Source: Deltaproteobacteria bacterium (GTDB lineage: Bacteria > Desulfobacterota > Syntrophia > Syntrophales > UBA5619). From it: a stretch of DNA of 56,944 nt. Position numbers and translations under genes: made by a program. Shown piece after piece: positions 36,792-45,827 of this stretch. The DNA lies in NCBI GenBank assembly GCA_021372695.1, contig JAJFTY010000147.1:1-56944 (forward strand). The letters run 5' to 3'. Each line of letters starts with the position of its first letter. Position 1 is the first letter of the stretch. The notes under the pieces are model-generated. The model was not told the origin of the DNA. It worked only from the letters and a program-made list of their open reading frames with translations, and searched no databases.

Positions 36792-37913
36792 ATGAGTGAG
36801 CCCAAAAGAACCCAAGAGGAGATGCTCCGGGAGATATCCGCCCTGAAGCGGAGAAACAGGGAGTTGGCGCAATCGGAGGCGGAGCGGCGGCGGGTGGAGC
36901 AGGCGCTGAAGGATTCCGAGTCCAAATACCAGTTTCTGGCGGAGAGGATGGCCGATGTGGTGTTTACGCTGGATCTCGACCTCGCGACCACCTACGTCAG
37001 CCCTTCCATTGAGCGGATGCTGGGGTTTACCCCGGATGAGAGAATGGCCCAGCCGGTCGATCAGCAGTTGACGCGCAAATCCCAGATACTGGTTTTCGAA
37101 ACGCTGGTTGCGGAACTGGACCGGGAAAAGGAGAAGAGCGCGGATCCCGACCGCGCCCTGACCCTGGAGCTGGAGTATTATCACAAGAACGGCTCCATCA
37201 GATCTCTTTCGACCCATATCCGGGGCATTCGGGATGGAGAGGGGAATCTGACCGGTTTTTACGGCTCCCATCATGACGTCACCGAACGCCGGAAGGCGGA
37301 AGAGGATCTGAGGAAATCGGTGGGGCAGCTGCGGCGGGCCATGCAGACGACGATCCAGGTGCTCGGCCTGGTCGCTGAGACGAAGGATCCTTATACGGCG
37401 GGGCATCAGAAGAGGACCACCGACCTCGCCCGGGCCATGGCGACCGAGATGGGCCTCCCCCCGGAGCAGATCGAGGGCATCCGGATGGCCGGCGTGATCC
37501 ATGATATCGGGAAGATTTCGCTACCCACGGAGATCCTGAGCAAGCCGACGAAATTGTCCACGATCGAATTTTCGCTGATCAAACAGCACGCCCGGCAGGG
37601 TTACGAGATCCTGAAGGAGGTGGAGTCTCCCTGGGAGCTCGCGGAGATGGTCTATCAGCACCATGAACGGATCAACGGCTCCGGCTATCCCCGGGGGCTC
37701 AAGGGGGACGAAATCCTCATCGAGGCGCGGATACTGGCCGTAGCGGATGTGGTCGAATCCATGGCCTCCCACCGTCCCTACCGTGCCGCTCTGGGCATCG
37801 ACGCCGCCCTGGAGGAGATTACGAAGAACCGGGGCATTCTGTACGACCCCGCTGTCGTGGATGTCTGTCTCAGGCTCTTTCGTGAGAAGGGTTACCGGCT
37901 CGCCGAAGCCTAG
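36792..37913 (+). CDS. PAS-HD-GYP protein, likely cyclic-di-GMP phosphodiesterase
   Basis: 373 residues. Coiled-coil start (about 5-45), one PAS domain (about 45-168), then an HD-GYP domain: His237-Asp238 in HDIGK, HH at 290-291, and GYP at 298-300 followed by RGLKGDEI. All metal and GYP residues are present, so it should hydrolyse cyclic di-GMP. No receiver domain and no membrane segment, so the PAS domain is the likely sensor. Its stop overlaps the end of the convergent Nudix gene by 4 bases. Confidence 0.92.
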   Translation: MSEPKRTQEEMLREISALKRRNRELAQSEAERRRVEQALKDSESKYQFLAERMADVVFTLDLDLATTYVSPSIERMLGFTPDERMAQPVDQQLTRKSQILVFETLVAELDREKEKSADPDRALTLELEYYHKNGSIRSLSTHIRGIRDGEGNLTGFYGSHHDVTERRKAEEDLRKSVGQLRRAMQTTIQVLGLVAETKDPYTAGHQKRTTDLARAMATEMGLPPEQIEGIRMAGVIHDIGKISLPTEILSKPTKLSTIEFSLIKQHARQGYEILKEVESPWELAEMVYQHHERINGSGYPRGLKGDEILIEARILAVADVVESMASHRPYRAALGIDAALEEITKNRGILYDPAVVDVCLRLFREKGYRLAEA

Positions 37914-38479
37914 CCTTTGAATCCCTCACCCCTCCGGATCAGCCACGCCTCCGCAACGTCGTCGTGCTGCCGGGCAAACTGATTGCGCGGCAATCGGCCG
38001 ACATCGCACCATTCGAGCGCCGCATACCAGGGAGGTTTGCGCACCTGGACGTCCTCTCCGGCCGAAACATCGAAGAGAAACAGGACATCGTAGTGTTTCT
38101 CCCCCGGCGCGATCGCGGGTTCGTAGAGGAAGGTCTTGACGAAGGGTTCCGAATAGACAAGGCCCCGGTCGAGCATGAGGATCTCCTCCCCGATTCGCCG
38201 TGCCGTTTCCCTTGGGTCCTCGCCGAACTTCACATGGCTCGCCGGGAGGGTCCAACCGTGGGCGTTGGCCCGGATTCGCGCCGGTTCCATGCCGCAGAGC
38301 TCTTTCCAGGCCGGGTGGTCGGCGTACTTCCCCAGCAGGATCTTCCCGCCCTTCATGACGAACAGATAGGCGCAGAGACACATCCCGCCCGGGGGCACGC
38401 GGGTCCACCCGCGGGGCGGGGCGAACGGCGCCAGCCACAGAAAGGCACTCTCTTCGCTTCCTGCCGGAACGGATTCCAT
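37910..38479 (-). CDS. Nudix hydrolase family protein
   Basis: 189 residues. The Nudix box is recognisable but loose: GWTLPASHVKFGEDPRETA followed by RRIGEEIL, with the REx2EE core as RETARRIGEE. Members cleave nucleoside diphosphates linked to another group. The substrate is unknown. Only its tail touches the HD-GYP gene, so I see no functional link. Confidence 0.8.
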   Translation of the reverse strand: MESVPAGSEESAFLWLAPFAPPRGWTRVPPGGMCLCAYLFVMKGGKILLGKYADHPAWKELCGMEPARIRANAHGWTLPASHVKFGEDPRETARRIGEEILMLDRGLVYSEPFVKTFLYEPAIAPGEKHYDVLFLFDVSAGEDVQVRKPPWYAALEWCDVGRLPRNQFARQHDDVAEAWLIRRGEGFKG

Positions 38480-38545
38480 CGCTCACCCTCCTTTTCATGG
38501 AGCCCGGCGGATCGGGGCATCGGGACCGCCCCGCCGGGTCTCCCC

Positions 38546-39550
38546 TCACGCTGCCATCTCGGTCTTCGGAATGACGAGGGTCCTGCCCTTGCCCTTCCCC
38601 TTCAGGAGGAGCTGCATCGCGTCGTCCAACCCGTCCAGGGTGATCGTCCGGACCAGGCGCTCCATCCCGCCGGGCTTCCAGTTGCCGGCGAGCTTCTCCC
38701 AGACCTGGAGCCGGAGGTCCATCGGGCACTGCACCGAATCGGTGCCCAGGAGTTTGATTCCGCGGAGGATGAAGGGGAAGACGGAGGTGGAGACCGCCCC
38801 GCCCCCGACCATCCCGCAATTCGCGATCACGCCCAGGTACCGCATCGACTTGATGACGTTCTCCAGGGTCCTGCCCCCCACGGTGTCGTAGGCCCCGGCC
38901 CACTGTTCCTTGAGCAGCGCCTTGGGCGATTCCGTATTCAGGGTCTCCCAGGAGATCACCTCCGCGGCACCGATCTCCCGGAGGTAGTCGGCCTGGGCGA
39001 GGTCGGCGGCCGCCGTGACCCGGAAGCCGAGCTTGGAGAGGACCGCGACCGCCACGCTCCCGACGCCGCCCGCGGCGCCGGTGACGAGAACCGGCCCCTT
39101 CTCCGGCGCGAGGCCGTCGTGAAGCATGTGCCGGATCCCGAGCGCGGCGGTGAACCCGGCCGTTCCGAGGATCATCGCCTCCCGCAGGCTCAATCCCGCG
39201 GGCAGCGGCACCACCCAGCCGGCCGGAACGCGGCAGTATTCGGCATATCCGCCGTCCGTATCCATCCCCAGGTCATAGCCAGTCACGATCACGGCATCCC
39301 CCGGCCTGAACGCCTCGGCGGTGGACGCGGCGACCGTGCCCGCCGCGTCGATCCCGGGGATGTGAGGATATTTGCGGGTCACCCCGGGATTCCCCGTCGC
39401 GGAGAGCGCATCCTTGTAGTTGAGCGAGGAGTAGTCCACCTTGATCAACACCTCTCCGGGCGGAAGCGCGCTGATCGGGAGCGTGACGATCCTGCCCCGG
39501 AAAGCCTCCCCCTCCCGAACCACCCGCCAGGCGTGAAATGATCCCTCCAT
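38546..39550 (-). CDS. YhdH/AcuI-type quinone oxidoreductase (acrylyl-CoA reductase family)
   Basis: 334 residues in the zinc-free MDR family. PGIDAAGTV and VLVTGAAGGVGSVAVAVL (NADPH loop) mark the two domains; YSSLNYKDALSATG is the YhdH/AcuI signature. Reduces acrylyl-CoA or similar enoyl substrates with NADPH. The open frame extends 105 codons further, but AAGGAG sits 5 bases before this ATG and homologous sequence starts here (MEGSFHAWRVV). Confidence 0.9.
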   Translation of the reverse strand: MEGSFHAWRVVREGEAFRGRIVTLPISALPPGEVLIKVDYSSLNYKDALSATGNPGVTRKYPHIPGIDAAGTVAASTAEAFRPGDAVIVTGYDLGMDTDGGYAEYCRVPAGWVVPLPAGLSLREAMILGTAGFTAALGIRHMLHDGLAPEKGPVLVTGAAGGVGSVAVAVLSKLGFRVTAAADLAQADYLREIGAAEVISWETLNTESPKALLKEQWAGAYDTVGGRTLENVIKSMRYLGVIANCGMVGGGAVSTSVFPFILRGIKLLGTDSVQCPMDLRLQVWEKLAGNWKPGGMERLVRTITLDGLDDAMQLLLKGKGKGRTLVIPKTEMAA

Positions 39551-39723
39551 ATCGGCTCCTTTCATCCTCAAAGAAATGGCTGTTGCGAGACCGTCCAAGA
39601 CGCTGCGGCGGATATCTTCCGTCGCCGGCGTCGATCCATGGAGATGCGAACTGCGGAAGAAAGATGGCTGTTCCATATACCGGCGGTGCGAATAATGCAA
39701 TCGCCGGTTCACATCCGCTTCAA

Positions 39724-41787
39724 CTACGGCCGGAGGGGGGGAACGAAGGGCTCGCCTCCGGGCGGTGCCGGGGCTTCGGGAGAAAGGCCGCGCCCCCCAT
39801 GAATGGGGCAGTACTCGTCCGGCTCGGTCCCCGCCACGTAGAACTCCTCCTGTTTTTTTGGACACCCCGGGGTGGCCAGGTCGCCCGTCGTGGGATCGAT
39901 CACGACCGACACGACCGAATCGGGCTTCGGGAAGTCGACCGCCGGCCTGTCGGCCAGAGCCGAGCGCATGAACCGGCCCCAGATGGGGGCGCAGATCGCC
40001 CCGCCGGTAAAGCCCCTCCCCATGGGGGTGGGTTTGTCGTAGCCAGCCCAGACACCGGTTATCATCCGGGGCGTGTAGCCGATGAACCAGGCGTCCCGGT
40101 AGTCGTCCGTGGTTCCGGTCTTGCCGGCGGCCGGGTGTTCCCGGCTGAATTTTGCGAGCGATTTGGCGGTTCCGTAGGTGAGGACGTCCTTCAGCATCGA
40201 GGTCGTGATGTAGGCGATGTCCGGGGAGAGAACGGGGTTGACCGCGGGGGGAATCTCCGTCCAGACATCTGCGGCGCGCTCGTAGATGCGGACGATGGTC
40301 CTGGGCTCCGGACGGGCGCCGCCGCTCGCCAGTGGGGCATAGGCCAGCATCAGGTCGATCAGGGTCACGTCGTCGGTTCCCAGGGCCAGGGAGAGGTCGT
40401 TCGGCGAACGCAGGACGAGCCCCAGCGTTCCCGCGAAACGAACGAAATCGGGGACCCCGACGGCCTCCAGCAGCTTGACCGTGATGATGTTGTCCGAGTG
40501 GGCCAGGGCCTGCCGGAGGGGCAGGTTCCCGTAATGTTCATTCCCGTAGTTCCTGGGCTTCCAGGTCTCTTTTTCGTTCCGGACGTAGGTGACCGGCTCG
40601 TCGTTCCAGATGCTGCCGGTGGTGTACCCCTTTTCCAGAGCCGCGGCGTAAATCAGGGGTTTGATGGCCGAGCCGGGTTGCCGTTTGGCAAAAAAGGCCC
40701 GGTTGTAGGGGCTCTGCGCGAAATCGGTTCCCCCGACCACCGCCAGGACATCCCCCGTGTGGGGATCGAGCGTGATGAGCGCCCCCTGGAGCTTCGGGGA
40801 GATCCGCCCGATCCCTTCGCGCAGGACCCGCTCGGCCTGCTGCTGCAGGTTCAGGTCCATCGCGGTGGTGACTTCGAGCCCCCCTCTTTCGAGGATGTCC
40901 GCTCCGTACCGATCGGCGAGCTTGGTGCGGATATGGGCCAGGTAGTAAGGGGCTTTTGCCGGCTGCATCACCGCGATGCGCTGGAGCCGGACCTTCTTGG
41001 CCCGGGCCGCGGTGATCATCTTCAGCTCCGTCATGCGCTTGAGGACGAAGCTCTTCCGGTCGCGGGTCGTCGCGGGTTTCCCCAGGGGGTTGTAGCGCGC
41101 CGGGGCTTTGGGGACCCCGGCCAGGAGCGCGCACTCCGCCTCGGTCAACTCCTGCGGGTATTTGTCGAAATAGAGGCGCGCGGCCTGAACGATGCCCCAG
41201 GCGCCGTTCCCGAAGTAGACTTCGTTGAAGTACATCTCCAGGATCTGCTTCTTGTTGAATTTGCGCTCATACTCCAGGGCCATGAGGCCCTCGTCGAACT
41301 TCCGCTGCAGCGTCTTCTTGGAGGAGAGGTATTTGTTCTTGATGAGCTGCTGGGTGATCGTCGAGCCCCCCTCGGCCATTTTCCCCTTCACGACATCCTT
41401 GACCAGCGCGCGGGTGATCCCGCGCAGGTCGATCCCCCCGTGTTGGTAAAAGCGGGCATCTTCGACCGCGACCAGCGCGTTCTGCAGGAAAACGGGTATC
41501 TGGTCGATGGCAGCCCAGTATCTTTTCTCGGGGAGGAGCCGGCCTGCGAACCGCGACTGGTTGTCGAAGACCCTGATGGAGACGTAACCGGGCGGAAAGG
41601 GGGGATAGGTGTCCATCTTCTCCTGGGCGTGAACCGCCGCCCCCGGCCACAGCAAAAGTAATAAAAACAAGGCGGCGACCGTCCGCCCGAAAGAACCCCT
41701 GGATTTCCCGGCACCCGCACCCGATCGATCTTTGCGTAACATATCTCCCATCATCCACGCCATATCGGCCGGTCGGGATTTCGCCAC
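39724..41787 (-). CDS. Penicillin-binding protein 1A-like bifunctional enzyme
   Basis: 687 residues. After a membrane anchor (about 35-55) comes a GT51 glycosyltransferase (VEDARFYQHGGIDLRG; EGGSTITQQLIKNKYL) and then a transpeptidase with SAIK (active Ser), SDN and KTGTT. It polymerises and cross-links peptidoglycan in the periplasm. The C-terminus is Pro/Gly-rich after a Cys pair (CPKK and CPIHGG). The start is uncertain: GTG at 41787 has only a weak site, and ATGs at 41754 and 41742 are options. It follows hypB by 15 bases, perhaps by read-through. Confidence 0.92.
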   Translation of the reverse strand: MAKSRPADMAWMMGDMLRKDRSGAGAGKSRGSFGRTVAALFLLLLLWPGAAVHAQEKMDTYPPFPPGYVSIRVFDNQSRFAGRLLPEKRYWAAIDQIPVFLQNALVAVEDARFYQHGGIDLRGITRALVKDVVKGKMAEGGSTITQQLIKNKYLSSKKTLQRKFDEGLMALEYERKFNKKQILEMYFNEVYFGNGAWGIVQAARLYFDKYPQELTEAECALLAGVPKAPARYNPLGKPATTRDRKSFVLKRMTELKMITAARAKKVRLQRIAVMQPAKAPYYLAHIRTKLADRYGADILERGGLEVTTAMDLNLQQQAERVLREGIGRISPKLQGALITLDPHTGDVLAVVGGTDFAQSPYNRAFFAKRQPGSAIKPLIYAAALEKGYTTGSIWNDEPVTYVRNEKETWKPRNYGNEHYGNLPLRQALAHSDNIITVKLLEAVGVPDFVRFAGTLGLVLRSPNDLSLALGTDDVTLIDLMLAYAPLASGGARPEPRTIVRIYERAADVWTEIPPAVNPVLSPDIAYITTSMLKDVLTYGTAKSLAKFSREHPAAGKTGTTDDYRDAWFIGYTPRMITGVWAGYDKPTPMGRGFTGGAICAPIWGRFMRSALADRPAVDFPKPDSVVSVVIDPTTGDLATPGCPKKQEEFYVAGTEPDEYCPIHGGRGLSPEAPAPPGGEPFVPPLRP

Positions 41788-41802
41788 TTTGCCGCCGGAT
41801 AG

Positions 41803-42456
41803 TCAAGGATTTTTTCGGGCGAGCCTCCGCAGCCATTGCGTCCAGGCGTCGATTCCCGCGCCGGTCGTGCAGGAGACTTCGAATATCTTCACGTTCGGGT
41901 TGAGTGCCCAGGCGTCGCGGCGCATCTTGCCGATGTCCGCATTCACGTAAGGCAGGAGGTCGGTCTTGTTCAGCACGAGGGCCGACGATTCCTGGAACAT
42001 GAGCGGATACTTCAGCGGCTTGTCGTCCCCTTCGGTCATGGAGAGGACCATCATCTTCATGTCCTCCCCCACCTTGAACTCCGCGGGGCAGACGAGGTTG
42101 CCGACGTTTTCGATCATCAGCAGGTCCAGCTCTCCGAGCGGCAGGTCGCCGAGCACCTCGCTGATCATGTTCGCGTCGAGGTGGCACGCGCCTCCTGTGT
42201 TGATCTGGACGACAGGAACATCCAGGGCCGCGATGCGCTCCGCGTCGTCGGAGCCGGCAATGTCGCCTTCGATCACGCCGATCTTCGCACGGGGGGCCAG
42301 CGCCCGGATCGTTCGCTCCAGGAGCATGGTCTTGCCCGCACCTGGCGCACCCATGAGGTTCACGACATACACCCCGGCTGCCCGGAACCGCTTCCGGTTC
42401 TCTTCCGCGATCCGGTCATTGGCCTCCAGAATTCGGGTTACGACCTTGATCTTCAT
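41803..42456 (-). CDS. hypB: Hydrogenase nickel-insertion GTPase HypB
   Basis: 217 residues. P-loop GAPGAGKT, NTGGACHLDANM metal motif (Cys/His), ENVGNLVCPAEF and NKTDLLPY (G4) are all typical. Delivers nickel to the hydrogenase large subunit with HypA. The N-terminus lacks a His-rich storage stretch. Starts immediately after the hypA stop. Confidence 0.95.
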   Translation of the reverse strand: MKIKVVTRILEANDRIAEENRKRFRAAGVYVVNLMGAPGAGKTMLLERTIRALAPRAKIGVIEGDIAGSDDAERIAALDVPVVQINTGGACHLDANMISEVLGDLPLGELDLLMIENVGNLVCPAEFKVGEDMKMMVLSMTEGDDKPLKYPLMFQESSALVLNKTDLLPYVNADIGKMRRDAWALNPNVKIFEVSCTTGAGIDAWTQWLRRLARKNP

Positions 42457-42807
42457 TCAATCGGCCTCCACTTCAAGAATCTCCATCTCCCGTCCCTGGC
42501 GGATCCGGAACGACGCGGACCCGCAGCAGGGGCAGGCCGTCACGAACCGGACATCCTCCGGCACCGTGAATGGGGTGCTGCAGCTGCCGCAGACGCCCGC
42601 CACCGGCACCCGCTCGATGTCGAGTGTCGCATCCTTGGCCAGTGTGTCCTCCTTGAACGCGTCGAAGGCAAAGAGAAGCGCCTCCGGCATCACCCCGGCC
42701 GCCCTGCCGATCCTGACCCGGATCGACGAAATGGATCCGCAGCCCGCTTCCCTGCAGCTTGCCTCGGCGATCTCCAGGATGCACAGGGCGATGGATGCTT
42801 CATGCAT
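42457..42807 (-). CDS. hypA: Hydrogenase nickel chaperone HypA
   Basis: 116 residues. Begins MHEASIALCILE, so His2 and Glu3 of the nickel site are present; the zinc site is CGSC and CPCC. The open frame extends upstream, but the MHE start is invariant in this family and GGAG lies 5 bases before it. Works with HypB. Confidence 0.94.
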   Translation of the reverse strand: MHEASIALCILEIAEASCREAGCGSISSIRVRIGRAAGVMPEALLFAFDAFKEDTLAKDATLDIERVPVAGVCGSCSTPFTVPEDVRFVTACPCCGSASFRIRQGREMEILEVEAD

Positions 42808-42888
42808 GCTCTCTCCGATCGGAATCCCTTTTTCCCCATGGTGACTCATTTTGGTTGCAGAGACGCCTCGCGTAGCGCGATTTAAAGA

Positions 42889-43035
42889 TTTTTCGGGGTA
42901 CCTCTGCCGGCGAAGCGCAGCGCCCGCAACGGCAATTGTCTGAACGCCGTCAGGCGCGGAATTCGAAGAATCAGCGGAGCGAAGCGCCGCTAATTTTGCC
43001 GTTGCAGCTGCGCGAGACGTTCCAGGGTCGAAAAA
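42889..43035 (-). repeat. Palindromic foldback element, copy 2
   Basis: On the minus strand it starts ATTTTTCGACCCTGG and ends CAGAGGTACCCCGAAAAAT, matching the ends of copy 1. Inner arms GCAACGGCAA (42926-42935) and TTGCCGTTGC (42996-43005) are perfect but differ in sequence from the inner arms of copy 1. It lies between the protease gene and hypA. Confidence 0.7.
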
Positions 43036-43081
43036 TGTTTCTGAGCGCAAGTCGAGGCTGGTCTTTGCGATCGAAACTGAG

Positions 43082-43588
43082 TCACCACCCCCTGTCCACT
43101 TCTTCCATGATGAGCGCCTTCACCTTCGGGATTGCGGCGCTCACCTCGGGGCTTAGCTCCAGCGACCATACGGCGGCATCTTCCGGCTGGACGCCGATCA
43201 CCACGGTTTCGGGCTCCGCCCCCGACCATGCCGCCATGCGCAGAACATCGATGAGCCCGATCTGGTGCAGGGAGACCATCTGTCCGGAGTCGAACGCCAT
43301 CGCCGCGGGCGCAAACCGGAAGATCGAACCGGGGAGATCTCCCGCCTCCACGGCGTCGACGACGATCAGCCGGTCGATCTCGCGGAAAAGGGGGATGAAC
43401 TGGTGAGAAACCACCCCGGCTTCGCAGATCCGCACGTTCGCGGGGAAGGCGTGATCGGCGAGGGAATGGATCACGTGAACGCCGAATCCGTCATCGCCGC
43501 GCAGAAGGTTCCCGACCCCGAGGATCAGCACCTTCGGAGGTGTTGCCGGGGCATCCGCCCGGCGCTCTTCATCGGACCGAATCTTCAT
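43082..43588 (-). CDS. Hydrogenase maturation protease (HyaD/HycI family)
   Basis: 168 residues. GVGNLLRGDDGFGVHVI holds the Glu/Asp nickel-binding position of this endopeptidase family, with Asp in VVDAVEAG and a His near LHQIG. It cuts the C-terminal tail of the large subunit after nickel is loaded. Overlaps the end of the cytochrome b gene by 20 bases. Confidence 0.93.
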   Translation of the reverse strand: MKIRSDEERRADAPATPPKVLILGVGNLLRGDDGFGVHVIHSLADHAFPANVRICEAGVVSHQFIPLFREIDRLIVVDAVEAGDLPGSIFRFAPAAMAFDSGQMVSLHQIGLIDVLRMAAWSGAEPETVVIGVQPEDAAVWSLELSPEVSAAIPKVKALIMEEVDRGW

Positions 43589-44225
43589 GTTTTTTCAGCT
43601 TCCACCCCGTGAAGATCGAGGTCAGGGTCCTGTCCCTGTTGATCCAGGTGATCGAAATCGCCATGTACACATGGATCAGGACGAAGATGACGAAGTACCA
43701 CATGGCGAGGATATGCCCGATCCGGGTGTACGACTCGCCGCCCATCAGACTGCTCACCCAGCGGAAGCTCGCCGGGCAGGGAATGAACCCGAAGAGATGG
43801 CCGTGATAGAGGGCCCCGCCGGTCAAGGCCGCAAAGACGATCACGAGCGCCGTGAAAAGATAGGCGAACGCCTGGAGCGGGTTGTATCTGCGGTACTCTT
43901 TGTGTGACCCCTTGATGAAAAGGTAGTACCACAGCACGTCGGGCAGGTTCTTCAGGTTCCGGACGATGCCGAAATCCCTCCAGTCGGCGTCGAAGGTGGA
44001 CTTGAAGGCCATGTAGACCCGGACGATGAGCCCCAGGATGAGAGCGTAGGCGGCGACGAAATGGAAGAACCGCATCGAGGCCATGATGCTGCTCTCCGGC
44101 CCGCCGGCGATGAAGGGCGTGTGAATGTAGATGCCCGTGAAGATCAAGACGGCGATGGCCGTGACCCGGGTCCAGTGGTCCAGGATGTAGCCGAGGCTCC
44201 ACTCCCTGATCCGTTCGTTTTCCAT
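43569..44225 (-). CDS. Ni/Fe-hydrogenase cytochrome b subunit
   Basis: 218 residues, four to five membrane helices (about 20-40, 55-78, 122-145, 178-205). Histidines in DHWTRV, FFHFVAAY and ALYHGHLFG and in the last helices (IGHILAMW, LIHVYMA) are candidates for two haems b. Anchors the hydrogenase dimer to the membrane and passes electrons to quinone. Starts 9 bases after the large-subunit stop. Confidence 0.92.
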   Translation of the reverse strand: MENERIREWSLGYILDHWTRVTAIAVLIFTGIYIHTPFIAGGPESSIMASMRFFHFVAAYALILGLIVRVYMAFKSTFDADWRDFGIVRNLKNLPDVLWYYLFIKGSHKEYRRYNPLQAFAYLFTALVIVFAALTGGALYHGHLFGFIPCPASFRWVSSLMGGESYTRIGHILAMWYFVIFVLIHVYMAISITWINRDRTLTSIFTGWKLKKHEDSVR

Positions 44226-44234
44226 AGCACCCTC

Positions 44235-45827
44235 CTAGGCGACCTTGAAGTCCATGATCCGGTTCGACGCCGGATGGATCAGATGGACCGTGCAGGCAAG
44301 ACAGGGGTCGAACGAGTGGACCACGCGCAGCACCTCGAGCGGCTTTTCCGCATCGGCCACGGGCGTGCCCACGAGCGCCTCTTCGATCGGGCCGCGCACC
44401 CCGTTGCCGTCGCGGGGGCAGACGTTCCATGTGGTCGGCACCACGCACTGGTAGTTCTTGATCTTCTTGCCCTCCACGTCGATCCAGTGCCCCAGCGCGC
44501 CGCGCGGCGCTTCCCAGAGTCCGATTCCCCGGGCCTTGTCGGGGATCTCATAGTCGGTGTAGACCGCGGTATTCCCCTTCTTGATGTTCTCGATGAGGTC
44601 GAGACCCCATTGCTGCATGGCATCTGCCACGAGCTTGCACTCGAGCGCGCGCCCGGCGATCCGTCCGATGACCCCGAGCAGGACCTGCGGCTCTCCCGCA
44701 TGGCCGATCGCTTTCAGCGTGTCGTCGATCAGCTTCTTGGCCGTGGGCTGGCCCGACGCATAGGCGACCAGCATCCGGGAGAGGGCTCCCGCCTCCATCG
44801 GCTTGTCCTGGAGCCGGGGCGCCTTGGCCCAGGTGTACTTCTTGCTTTCGTCGTAACCCGTGTAGTCCGGTTCCGTCGCGCCGACCGCCGGGTTGAGCGG
44901 CTTTCCGTCCCTGTACCAGCCGTGGGTCGTATCCTCGGTCACATCCTCGGCCTTCGCCTCATGGACCTTCGGAAAATCCTCGGCGAAGAGCGCGCCCCGG
45001 GGGAGGAGCCTCTTCTTCGGATCGAAGGAGGCATCCTCGAACACCCCCCAGGAGAGGAAGTTGCCGTGCCCCTTGCCGACGCCCGCATAGCCGAGATAGA
45101 AAGGCGCGATCGCCATGACATCGGCGATGAAGACGTCGTCGATCCACCCTTGGAGCTCTTTGACGCGGAAGAGGTAGTTCTTCAGGTCGTCGACGCTTGG
45201 GACGTGGGTCACCCCACCGGGGGGGCTCGTCATGGTCATGGGCATCCGACCGCCGAAGAGGGCGCTCACCTGGGCGGCCTTGGCCTGCATTTCGAGCGCC
45301 TCCAGGTAGTGGGCCACGGCGAGGAGGTTGACGTCGGGCGGCAGCTTGTAGGCCGGATGGCCCCAGTAGGCGTTGGCGAAGGGGCCAAGCTGGCCCGATT
45401 CGACGAAAGCCTTCAGCTTGGCCTGGACCCGCTTCAGCGAGGCCTCCTTGGGCTGGGCCTTGAGCGCGGAGACCACGTCGACGTAGTCCAGGGCGTTCAA
45501 ATGGTAGAACCAGAGAATGTGCGAGTGGACGAACTGCGCCCCCTCGATGATGTTCCGGATGATGCGCCCGTTGTCGGGCGGTTTCACCTTGAAAGCGTCG
45601 TCCATGCTCATGGACGACGCATGACCGTGGGATGTCGGGCAGACGCCGCAGATCCGCTGCGTGATGTGCCAAGCGTCGCGGGGGTCCCTTCCCCGCAGAA
45701 TGAGCTCGAACCCGCGGAAGAGCGTGCCGGTCGTCCAGGCGTCCTTGACCTTGCCGCCCTCGATCTCGACATCGATCCTGAGATGCCCCTCGATTCTCGT
45801 CATCGGGTCTATGGTGATTCGGGTCAT
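44235..45827 (-). CDS. [NiFe] hydrogenase large subunit
   Basis: 530 residues. Nickel-iron ligands are RICGVC (Cys60, Cys63) and DPCLAC (Cys509, Cys512); all are Cys, none Sec. The 15-residue tail after His515 is removed by the protease. The N-terminus MTRITIDPMTRIEGHL is the group 1 signature. An ATGA overlap couples it to the small subunit. A longer reading of the frame into the small-subunit gene is an artefact. Confidence 0.96.
   Translation of the reverse strand: MTRITIDPMTRIEGHLRIDVEIEGGKVKDAWTTGTLFRGFELILRGRDPRDAWHITQRICGVCPTSHGHASSMSMDDAFKVKPPDNGRIIRNIIEGAQFVHSHILWFYHLNALDYVDVVSALKAQPKEASLKRVQAKLKAFVESGQLGPFANAYWGHPAYKLPPDVNLLAVAHYLEALEMQAKAAQVSALFGGRMPMTMTSPPGGVTHVPSVDDLKNYLFRVKELQGWIDDVFIADVMAIAPFYLGYAGVGKGHGNFLSWGVFEDASFDPKKRLLPRGALFAEDFPKVHEAKAEDVTEDTTHGWYRDGKPLNPAVGATEPDYTGYDESKKYTWAKAPRLQDKPMEAGALSRMLVAYASGQPTAKKLIDDTLKAIGHAGEPQVLLGVIGRIAGRALECKLVADAMQQWGLDLIENIKKGNTAVYTDYEIPDKARGIGLWEAPRGALGHWIDVEGKKIKNYQCVVPTTWNVCPRDGNGVRGPIEEALVGTPVADAEKPLEVLRVVHSFDPCLACTVHLIHPASNRIMDFKVA

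Noticed and set aside
44235..44310. Possible selenocysteine in the hydrogenase large-subunit C-terminal motif
   Set aside because: DPCLAC is encoded with sense Cys codons, so this is a standard [NiFe] form.
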